Part shown: in pieces, positions 43,590 through 52,322 of the stretch
Numbering within the stretch: position 1 is the stretch's first letter
Layout: each line of letters begins with the position of its first letter
Assembly: GCA_014218235.1 (NCBI GenBank)
Contig: JACBKR010001245.1
Location: 124,001 to 188,000, forward strand
Source: Colocasia esculenta
Lineage: Eukaryota > Streptophyta > Magnoliopsida > Alismatales > Araceae
Direction: 5' to 3'
DNA length: 64,000 nucleotides
Program-made: the position numbers and the translations under genes
The notes under the pieces: model-generated
The model's database searches: none
What the model was told of the DNA's origin: nothing
What the model saw: the letters and a program-made list of their open reading frames with translations, nothing else

Positions 43590-44277
43590 CAAGCGATGGC
43601 GGACCGCCTTCCCACCACGAGGGGAACCTGTCGCTCATAGAGCCTAGTAGCTGCCGACCGCGGCCGGCGGGGGGCGGCAACGCGTTCTTGGAGAGGATGT
43701 AGAGGCAGTTGGCGACGAACTCGTATGCACCGGAAACGACCCCAAAGAGGACCCCCTTGAGGGGACCCGAGGCAACGGAGAGGCCCTCGAGGCAGGTGCC
43801 GCGGTTGGTGAGGGCGGCGTCGAGGTAGGTGCGGATGTCGAAGAGGTGCCGGCGGTCGGACTAGATGAGGGGGACCGACCACCGGAGGAAAGAGAGAGTG
43901 ACATGTTGGAGCTCAAGGCAGTCCTGGAGGGTGCTGCGCTGGGTCTCGACGATGCCCGGGGTATCGGCAGCAGCGAGGAGGGCGAGGACCTTGTCCCCCT
44001 CAGTGATGGCGGACTGAAGGGATGGGAGGAGGTAGGGGGAGCGACCAGTGATGTTGATGTTGATGCCCAGGGAGAGCTTGAGGGATTGGAGGCAAGCGTC
44101 AGGGTAGGGTGTGGAGCTGCAGAGGTTGTCGATGGCGGCCTTCTGATCAGGGGTCGACATAGCGGTAGCAAAGGATATTAATGGTGGGGGCCGAAATAGA
44201 GGGACAATGAGCAATAGCAGTTGCAACAACACTAATGCGTTGAAGAAGAGAGAGGAAGCTGTCGGGTTTGTTGTGAT
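43590..44277 (-). pseudogene. Captured fragment of a pectin methylesterase (PMEI pro-region), one nonsense codon
   Basis: Minus-strand frame with a hydrophobic leader (LLQLLLLIVPLF) that lacks an in-frame ATG; an in-frame TAA lies just upstream, and the first Met is at 44160. Next comes a pectinesterase-inhibitor-type domain: LCSSTPYPDACLQSLK, then TQRSTLQDCLELQHVTLS. A TAG at 43861-43863 breaks it, and the same frame resumes with DIRTYLDAALTNRGTCLEGL and reaches the linker motif RQLLGSMSDRFPSWW, where the catalytic domain of a type-I pectin methylesterase should begin. The catalytic domain is absent; C/G-rich simple sequence follows. In intact genes the pro-region keeps the enzyme inactive during secretion to the cell wall. 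Both sides are CACTA subterminal repeats, so this is transposon capture. Confidence 0.75.
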
Positions 44278-44526
44278 GTTATTAAGATTAATATATAATG
44301 GAAAAGAAAGTTGCGATTCTCTCAGTACATACGAGAGAGAGCAGAAGCAGGGAGGGGTGGGGCGGGGCGGGTAGAGAGCAGAAACAGGGAGGGGACGGGG
44401 TGGGGCGAGTGGGTGGGTCTTTTATTTTAACAAAAAGTTGAAGTATTTGTCAATGGCTTTTATAACCGCTAACATATGTCAACGGCTACCCACAGCCGTT
44501 GACAAATATTAAGAAGGCCGAGAAAT

Positions 44527-44590
44527 ATCCTGTCCATGGGATTCACACCACACGAACTTGAACTACTCTTAGTGTGTTGCGCACAATGAC
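44527..44590 (+). repeat. 64-bp direct repeat, right of the CACTA-like element
   Basis: The partner of 42920-42983; shares CCATGGGATTCACACCACAC and ends in AATGAC. Confidence 0.85.
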
Positions 44591-45180
44591 ATACTTGCAT
44601 TTTTTCTTAGAAAAAAGGTTAGAAAAATAATATAATTCATGATACACAAAAAAAATATCCGTTTTTGAATTTAGTTTTCACAATTTGTTCTCTTAAAATA
44701 TACCTAACTTGTAGATTTTTCCAATGTTCTAACAATATCGATATAAACTAAATATATAATTACACCAAATACCAATCAAACAATGAGAATATATATATAT
44801 AAAATACTATACCACGTTCTACTAACTAAATTACAAAGTATGAAAATAAAGAAACGTATTTTTTTACATAAAATGAGAATTTTAAGATCCAAAGAAGGAT
44901 GATGACAGAATGATCAGAAGGCCAGAATTCACCATTTAAATTTATGCTATTGTGAAGAGTAATTATATATTTATTAATCACACATATAATTGTATGACTA
45001 GGATATTAAATTTATACCTTTTAAATAGTGAATTCGCATTTCACAAGTACATTTTCACCTTATAAATCTACATATTGGGAAGGACAAAATTTTAGTATGT
45101 CCTCAAAAATTATTGTTCCGTTTTATCTTTTTCTTTGACAAATAGTTCGGAGAAGAGATATGTACCTTTTTTTATAATGG
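44591..45180. other. Intergenic, AT-rich, nothing recognised
   Basis: About 590 bp, strongly AT-rich, with a short (AT)n near 44790-44800. No gene or terminal repeats were found. Confidence 0.6.
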
Positions 45181-45890
45181 GAATTTTGATTTTAGGTCCA
45201 TTTGTTGACCTCCCAATTATTTTTAGGTCCATTGACCAGAAAAGTTATTTCTAACTCCAATTACTCAATTTCCATTATCTTCGGCCCCTTCTGTCTATGT
45301 CCTGTGAGGGCTCCGTTTGCCAGGGACCAAAAGGGGGCGGAGGGGCGAGGCGTCGTCGGGGCTGGTGATGTGGCCGACGCGGGGGCTAGGGAGGATGGCA
45401 ACGTGAGGAAGGGCGGGGCGTCGTCGGGGATGGGGTCGGTGGCCTCGGCGGGGGAAGCTCGACGAGGCGGAGGCCGTCAGGGAGGGGCGGGAGGGAGCTG
45501 AAGAGGTTGGCGCCGGAGGTGTCCTCGGGGAGGCGACGAGGGCGTCGTCGGGGATGAGATCGGTGGCCGTCGGGGAGGGGGCGGCCGAACTCGAGCAGCG
45601 GGGTGATGTAGCCGATGCCGGGACTGGGGAGGATGGCAACGTGCAGAGGGGCGTCAACGCCGTTCTCCATGGCGGGGAAGGTTGGGACGGAGCAGGGACG
45701 GCGAGCTTTGAAGGACGTGGGTAATTTTAGTGTACCCACCGTCAGTTAACTGACGGTGGAGACACTTTTGGACCTAGAAATAAAGTTTCACTCCAAATGG
45801 ACCGGATGTTAACAAGTTTTGGTCAAAGGACTTAAAATTAAGTCATAGGTCAACAAATGGACCGGAAGTTGATTTGCACTTTTATTATAA
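45180..45890. mobile_element. Pack-type TIR element with a captured glycosyltransferase start (approximate ends)
   Basis: The left arm contains GGTCCATTTGTTGACCT (45195-45211) followed by a second GGTCCATTGACCA-like copy. The right arm, reverse-complemented, contains GGTCCATTTGTTGACCT followed by AAGTCCTTTGACCA. These AT-rich inverted arms flank a GC-rich core (45290-45720) holding a gene piece. There is no transposase. The exact ends and target duplication are unclear (an ATAAT-like flank occurs on both sides), so the superfamily is open. Confidence 0.6.
45300..45670 (-). pseudogene. Captured 5' fragment of a UDP-glycosyltransferase (UGT72-like), partly duplicated
   Basis: From the ATG at 45670 the minus strand encodes a start typical of plant family-1 glycosyltransferases: MENGVDAP, then HVAILPSPGIGYITPLLEF, the N-terminal acceptor-side motif best known from UGT72 (hydroquinone/monolignol) enzymes. 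The frame then decays into Pro/Arg-rich sequence, and fragments that look genuine continue in another frame. A second copy of the motif, HVAILPSPRVGHIT, occurs near 45365-45415 in that other frame, and GCGTCGTCGGGG recurs three times on the plus strand, so the captured piece was internally duplicated. The C-terminal UDP-sugar-binding (PSPG) box is absent. Not functional as an enzyme. Confidence 0.68.
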
Positions 45891-45921
45891 ACCCTAGATC
45901 CACAAAATAAAAGACCACACA

Positions 45922-47887
45922 CTAGGCCCGAACATGAACCCTAACTTGCAACTTGGCTACTAATGAACGCCTTCTCAACTCTGGCAGGTGTTTGGATACG
46001 ATCTCCATCGATTTCTTGAACTTCTTGCGAAATCGTAGAGTAAGCTTCTCCAGGGTGGCTGCTTCCTTCAGGAAAAAATATGCCAAGTTCATCTCGCAGA
46101 TGCCTCCGGTGAGACGAGACATGGTGACTTCCCGCAGGTGGTGCAGACAGCCCATTTTGTCCAGATTAATCTTTTCATGCTCCCAGAACACCAGTGCAGA
46201 ACGCAGGAGGCCAACATCGTGGGGGGACTCGCGTTCAAGACTCTGCCAAATTGACACCACACAATTGAGACCAGCAAACATGTCAAAGCTATGTGTTTCC
46301 ACAGAACTGTCATGAACAATCAAATTGGAGTCGGGATCCTCTCAATACATGGGAGGATCGGACTCCAGCAGTCACCAATGAGATGAGGGGATTTGGGTGC
46401 ACTTGCTTACGAAAAAATCCAAATAAAAATGTGAAAAAATTTCAGATTTTAGATTTTTTTTGTAAAATTCCCTCAAATGCTCCTCATCCTATTGGTACCC
46501 AGATATTATAAACAAACTGGAAGCAAAGAAATCGAAGTGTTCAATTAAGCATATATGTACATATACTCACGGTGACATCCAGCTTTTCTAGACGAGGGCA
46601 GCCTTGAAGCAGCAGGGCCAAACATGAGACCTGCTGGTAATCCTTGAAAGAGACATCCATGGTCAAGGTAGTGAGGGAAGGGAACCTGCATGGGCAGGAA
46701 CTCTCCGGCAAGACATCCGGGGGGCGCAAGCACTGCAAACATGCACATATGCGTAACAAAGAGCAGATCTATGTATAATATATGATCTTACCTAGGTGCA
46801 GCTGGATTAATAACACGTTAGGTACGTAAGCATGCATGGAGAATTTTAAACGGGAGGGGCATGCAGCTGCTGGCAGCCTGGCACATACTTGGGTGGATGC
46901 ACTGTTTAGTTTCAAGGAACGCAGCTTGGTGGCGCTGTTTAAGAGAGTGGTTAGCCCTTGCGATACTACCCAGCCGCAGCCCTGCAGTGGCTCCTTGATG
47001 ACGTCTTCGACAAAGACGCACAGGGAAGTGAGGTTCGGAGCATGGATGGTAAACTCCTCAAACCACCAATTCGTCACTTGGATTTCGAGGTCTTCAAGGT
47101 TGGAGCTATCAACATCAAAGGTGCTGCATTCGACGGCCTTATCAGGCATGACGACGGAGCCCAAATCCACCCGCCGCAGGCACGGCGCAGCTTTGATCCG
47201 AATGCTCCCCAATCCAGTGCAACCCCACATCTCCAGCTTCTCGAGGGAGGCACAGGTTGAGATGAGATGCTCGAAGAGGTCGTCGGATATCTCCACGCCG
47301 TCAAGCCGGAGCTTCCGCAGGTCCGTGCATTGGACGCTCGCCGCTCTGGTGTCCACCGCGAAGAAACAGCCATCCAGCGAAAGATGGGTCAGGGACCTGC
47401 AGTGGCGGAGGACCGGGCCAGCGTCGAACCTCCGGTTGTTGCAAAAGCTGGCATCCAAGTCGAGCCGCTGGACCCCTGCGCCACCGACGGCCTCCACCCA
47501 CCGGCCGTCCCTCGGTGCCAACCGGGTCGAGACCCGGAATCTGCGGATCAATCCCCAGTGCCCCGACAGGACTTTGTCGACCTCCTCAGACCAGCCGCAT
47601 CCTCCTCCCTCGTATGCTGTATCAACGTCAAGTGTCACCTCGTCGAGGACGGGAAGGAGAGACGGGAGGCGCCTCCACTCACGGGAGAGGACGCTCATCC
47701 TCACAACTTCTCGGATGGGGAGGCGGCGAATGATGGAGAGCAGCACGTCGTCCGACAGGCTGCTCAGGCGGTCGTTATCAGTGGCCGCAGTTGCCGGGGA
47801 CGGCGGACCTTGTACTAAAGCCGCAGGAACTGCCGGATCTGCAGACAGCCTCCTCCACCGGTCGGCCGTCCTCCTCTTCCGCCCCAT
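45922..47887 (-). CDS. F-box/LRR (FBD-type) protein, paralog B (3 exons)
   Basis: Exons 47887-46889, 46732-46571 and 46242-45922; 493 residues; all junctions are phase 0 with GT-AG introns (46888-46733, 156 bp; 46570-46243, 328 bp). The F-box is at residues 39-76 (NDRLSSLSDDVLLSIIRR, then REVVRMSVLSREWRRLPSLL), followed by leucine-rich repeats and a C-terminal FBD-like region beginning near DKMGCLHHLREV. It aligns along its whole length with paralog A, and intron 1 is at the same place; intron 2 is absent from A. For exon 3 I chose the acceptor at 46243 because it keeps the frame and restores alignment with A; the acceptor at 46307 gives an immediate stop. Probable SCF ubiquitin-ligase adaptor of unknown target. 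GTG at 47893 is in frame, but ATG at 47887 is the first Met. Confidence 0.83.
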
Positions 47888-48734
47888 GCCCACGTAACGC
47901 TCGTCTGCAGAGGGCGCTGCTGGCTGCTAGTGCCGCCCTTCTTTCGGTCGTGGGTCCGGAGTATGTATACAGTTGTGCGCGCCCTGAATTGTCTTCTCCG
48001 CTGCCACTGAAACTTGAAACCCTGCCGCTACGTACGGCGGCAAAGACCTTGTGAGGTTAGGGGTCGAGCCAGCAATCCCCTCCAAACACGGACTACGACT
48101 TGCGGCAAAGCACGGTGGTCGGACTGGTCAACCGACTCCGACACGGAGTAGGAGTCGACGGCGTAGGAAGATGTACTTGTGCCCGAATTAGGAAGCCCGC
48201 TCCGGTTTCTTCCTCCTGTAGCTGCCATGGAGTCCACTCTAATTTTCTTTGGGACGCCCTTTTGTTCGAAACACTGCAGGATAACGATTGCCATCCCCGC
48301 CGGGGGAAATTCTCACGTACGGGCTCAACTTTAAGAATTAAAAAAATTAAAGATGAGAGTATATGAAATATTCTTAAAGTTGAGATGACACATGATATAT
48401 TTAATTTAGTGTACATCTTTTAATGTGTATTAATAAATATTTCTCATCCCTAAAAATAATCTCTGAGATTTGGTATGAGTGTTTGTGTACTTGGACGCGG
48501 TTGGGGAACCACCTAAGCTCTTATACAAACACAAATATTAGTTAATAATTAATACTACGTAAGGGATCATAAGGTTTCCAATTAACTAGTTTATTAAGAG
48601 TTTTTTTTAATTTCCATATCTCTCAAATACCCAATGTATAACCTTTGGGAATAAAATCACAATATGGAACTTGCCATTCATGAGAGTGAAATATAGCTGC
48701 TTCGTAGGCCTGCATTATAATCTAATGATGAGCT
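47888..48734. other. Upstream region of F-box gene B, nothing recognised
   Basis: GC-rich to about 48310, then AT-rich. Presumed promoter and leader of the minus-strand gene B. No second coding signal is convincing. Confidence 0.5.
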
Positions 48735-49050
48735 ATGGAACACCTTCCTCATATATCTTCTATGTACTATTATTGTCATGGTGATGAGGCGACGAGGACA
48801 AGAGGTTCTTGTTGCTGCTGGGAGCTTCAGAACCCTGAGGCTTGTGCAATGCATCACCTAATGGGTGTTTGGTCTGTACGGTGTAATTCTCAATTCACAG
48901 GAGTGCTGGCTTGGCCTTGCTAAGTTTCTGTTAGTGAATGCACAAGTCCTGAAGAAATTGGCCATCTTTTGCACGAAGTACCATCAGCTGTGGAGCAGAA
49001 GTTGCTCAGCTTACCATGGGCATTTCCGGGTGCCACACTTGTGGTGAAGT
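48735..49050 (+). pseudogene. Fragment resembling the C-terminal (FBD) part of an F-box/LRR protein
   Basis: On the plus strand around 48860-49000 a frame reads CWLGLAKFLLVNAQVLKKLAIF. This fits the FBD pattern in which a helix ending K-F-L-L-x-N-A-x-x-L-K-K is followed by a beta strand. No start, no F-box and no upstream LRR exons are seen, and the frame is short with stops on both sides. It is probably a decayed relative of the two nearby F-box genes in opposite orientation. Recognition rests on one short motif. Confidence 0.4.
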
Positions 49051-49855
49051 CCATGGGAGGCAGTATTGTTCACTTCTGAGTGATCAGGATTTTTGTGAAA
49101 AGAGATGGAGACTAGCCTTAGATGATGAAAGTTCATAGGTGGCATAGTAATTAGGCTATTTATGGGCTCTTTGGACCTCATTATTTATCACATACGTGGG
49201 CAAACTGATCTCTGTTTTTCTCCCTACTGTCTTTCTTTGCAAGAGCTCAAAGGAGTCCTATGTGGTGTTCGCCCTACCTCACAACTTTAATGTTTGCTGA
49301 TCCGTCTAATAAATATCCCTCAGTTATGCATTCATGGATAGATTATTTCCAGCACTTTATTCCCTTTTCTTTTCTCATTTGGATGCAATTATAAGTTAAA
49401 TTGCTCTAATCATCCTTATGAGAGAGATGAGCTTCTATGTTTAATGACCTGTGTCCATCCCTGTGAAACTATCTGTAAACATGAAACTTACTTCACACCC
49501 TTCACAGCATTACCTCAGGGATCCTGTTAGAAGATTTGAGCAAAGCTTCTTGTCACTGTTGTCAACAAATAAAATTAGAAATCTCCTTGCAAAATAGATT
49601 GGCTTTGGCTTTAACTTTTTAATCAAATATCAATCCAAACTTTCAAAGAAGAAGCATTCAAATATTTCAGTTTTTTTTCACTTTAATCAAAACAAAAAAA
49701 GCTGAATCTCTGAAAAAAAAAATCCAAGGGGGACAAAGCACTTTGTCCTTTTTGTTTATCCTTAGCTTATTTCTTTTTTATTTTTTTTATTTTGCTTTGT
49801 TTCAAGGTCCTGGTCTGCTCTTCCTCTGCTTCCTCCACGCCACCGGCTTCGTCCG
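49051..49855. other. Intergenic, AT-rich; nothing recognised
   Basis: No supportable gene. It forms the 3' flank of the minus-strand gene at 49856-50806. Confidence 0.55.
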
Positions 49856-50806
49856 CTACAGGGTTACAGACCCACCATTGCGCCCCGTCTTCTCGCCCAA
49901 TCCCATTAGCGGCTCGTCGGGTCCCTGCCCTCCCGCTCCCCTTCCGGCTGCTCCCCGTGCCCCGACGCAGCGGCCTTGCCACCCCCGCCACGGTGCGAAG
50001 CAGAGGCACGTCGACACCCAGACGACAGCGGCGACCCGCCCCCAGGCCATGAGGACGAAGAGGATGAGCAGGAGGAGGAGGCCGAGTACCGTCGGCCCAC
50101 TACCACAGCTACCCTTCCCCGATGGCGCCTTCTTTGGGGACACCGTTGGCCGCTTCGACGAGGTAGCCGTAGCGGAGGGGGAGACCGTGCTTGAGGAGGA
50201 TGCAGATGCGACGGGGGACGACGAAGAGGAGAAACCGGCGGCCAAGTTGACGACTTTCCCGTCTCGTGGGGGAGGCTGCTGGCCCTGCCGCATTCCCTCG
50301 CCGCGAGATTTCTCCTGCATCGTCGTCGCAACGGAGATAACACAAAGGAGAGAAAAGGAAAGATTCAAACTTAGCTCCTGTCCTAGTTATTGTCATATAT
50401 CAGAACGGGCGAGTTGCACCACGAACTGTTCAGACAATTTCGAGCTTTTTTTCAACGATTCTTGGTTACCCGACAAGTGCAAAACAGGGGAGCTGTTACG
50501 TTCGCACGAACAACTGACCAGAGCCGCGACGGATACCGCCGATCGCACCATCTGGGAGAGCGCCCGCCGCTTGACCCTCCCCGACCGTGCAGCCTCCTCC
50601 TCCTCCATCGACGACGTCAGTAGCGATGACCACCTTGAAGAAGACCGGGAAGGCTTCTGCGACACAACCCGGGAAGAGGCCGGCGGCGCGACGAGCCTCC
50701 GGTAGCTCCTCCCCTCTCCGTCCTCGTCGTCGGAGCTGGGAACGACGCAGCAGGCGAAGAACCCGCCCTTCTCCTTCCCTTTACTCTTCTTCTTCTCTGC
50801 CTTCAT
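49856..50806 (-). CDS. Uncharacterised plant protein, At5g23160-like, C-terminal membrane anchor (2 exons)
   Basis: Probable exons 50806-50519 and 50314-49856; 248 residues. The N-terminus is Lys-rich (MKAEKKKSKGKEKGGFFACC), followed by Ser/Arg/Pro-rich, presumably disordered sequence. Near the C-terminus is one strongly hydrophobic segment (VLGLLLLLILFVLMAWGR) followed by VSTCLCFAPW. This layout, with the WGR turn after the membrane helix and a Cys/aromatic stretch behind it, is that of the unnamed Arabidopsis At5g23160 family, whose function is unknown. The acceptor (GATGCAG, ending at 50315) is clear. The donor is less so: CTG|GTCAGT at 50518 keeps phase 0, and GCG|GTATCC slightly upstream would too. 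The overlapping plus-strand 320-codon frame lacks any motif and I treat it as a shadow. Confidence 0.6.
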
Positions 50807-51706
50807 CTCCGGAGGGTAGCAAGGTGCCGCTTGTGACGACGACGACGACAGAGTAGAAGAAGAGGGAGGAGGAGAAAGCCGGCGGGGCCCATCCTTGGAT
50901 ATGTATGTGAGAGCATACGCATACAGCTCCGAGAATAACCAATCACAGCTCGCAGTGTACATTTTTTATGATTTCTCTATTTTCTTGTTCTACGTGTATA
51001 GTTCTCATTGGATAAAATGGTTCTGGGTAAACATGCTTGCACCCAGCTTACCGCCTGGTCCCAGTGGACCAGAAAGAATCGTTACGGACCTTCCCAAGCG
51101 CCACGTGGCCGTTTCATTGACTTCTTTGCCTTCGTATGTTTACCATTTGTCTTTAGAGGAATCTTATGATGTCCTATCTTACACTATTTTTGAAATTTTT
51201 AAGAGAAAAAATGTAATTGTCAAAGATTTTTATTTTTTAGTAGTTATGGATATTTACAATTAGGTTTTATTTTTTTTGTAAATTCATTATTTAATGTCGA
51301 AACATTAATATAAAATGTTATCTCAACCTTTTTCCAAGATGGCCATAAGCCTGTCCCTCGAACATATCAGCTCACTTTTAAAACCTACCACATGTTGACA
51401 AAGGATTTATGTTTAGTTAGGTCCAAAATCTAAATGGGCTGCCTCTGCCGGCTGCATCTCAAAGTTAAAGGTAAGACCTTGCTGGCAGAACGGGGGCCCA
51501 GTGGGCCACCACCTTTTAGAAAACCCACTACCCACTACAAACAATCCCTTTCCTTCCTCTAGCTTGGGTTGTCTCCAAATGTCTCATCACCACACTCCCT
51601 CAATAACTTTGAAGTCCAACCGTCCAAAGAACACTGAACTGCATATGTACTTTTTTTGGGACAAAGGATATAAGAAGATAAAAGTTATAAGAAATATTTA
51701 GGTGAC
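50807..51706. other. Intergenic, presumed promoter of the minus-strand gene; nothing else recognised
   Basis: AT-rich beyond about 51130. A CCACGTGGCC palindromic G-box-like motif occurs near 51101. No coding signal found. Confidence 0.5.
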
Positions 51707-52322
51707 GTGATAACACTTATTTAAAGTGTCTAAAATTTAATTCAACGTACGTCTAATCTCTAAACATGAAATTTAAAAAATATTTAAACATATTAAGATT
51801 TGAAAAAAGAGTTATTTGATAACTATCTTAAATAACATCTGAAGAGAATAAGATGCGCCTAGTGATTGGAGGTGATATTTGATTATGACAAGAGAGAGCG
51901 GTCGGTAATCAACGTCTTGACCAGTGATTGACGACAGCGATCGGCGGCTGACTGTGATTGGCAGCCAGCAACATTGATGACAGGCAATCGGCAATAGGTT
52001 TTCGTTCGACACCCAACACTCGGACAGTAGCGTCAGGCTCCCGATGTCTAGCATGTAACGGTCTGCGATCGGAGCCCGACGTCCGACAACGGACGACAGA
52101 CGATTGATGGCCAACGTTTGACGACTAGTGACAAACGGTCAATAAAAGTTGTCGCAGTCTCACATGTCTAAAATTTTTGACATATCCTTCACTTTTTTTA
52201 AGAGAAAATAAGAGAAGAGAAGTTCAATATTAAACATAAGTTTAGACATTTTATCAAGCAGTATGCAATTATAATTAATAGCTTACCACTTTAGATATTA
52301 GACATCTATTAAGTGTTATCAC
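51707..52322. mobile_element. Non-autonomous TIR DNA transposon, family A copy 2 (616 bp)
   Basis: Perfect 13-bp terminal inverted repeats GTGATAACACTTA (51707-51719) and TAAGTGTTATCAC (52310-52322), with further imperfect complementarity inward (GTGTCTAAAAT). The middle holds degenerate GATCGGCGG, GATTGGCAG and CGGTCGGTAATC words. The ends and subterminal phrases match the copy at 24882-25865. No transposase and no clear target duplication. Confidence 0.72.

Larger units (their letters stand above)
42985..44526. mobile_element. CACTA-like (En/Spm) element carrying a captured gene piece; right terminus missing
   Basis: The left end at 42985 is CACTACAAGAAA, the canonical plant CACTA terminus. 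From about 43005 to 43285 come many subterminal repeats in both orientations (TGTCAGCGG and CGTTGACA-like), and related ones recur at 44443-44505 (TTGTCAATGGC, CGTTGACAAAT). These are the transposase-binding repeats expected near both ends. The matching right terminus TTTCTTGTAGTG is absent. The middle is GC-rich and contains a broken pectin methylesterase pro-region. No transposase is seen, so it is a non-autonomous Pack-CACTA-type element. Confidence 0.78.

Noticed and set aside
49743..50705. 320-codon plus-strand frame opposite the At5g23160-like gene
   Set aside because: Hydrophobic leader from T-rich DNA followed by low-complexity sequence; the minus strand shows a family-like layout with a membrane segment and splice sites.
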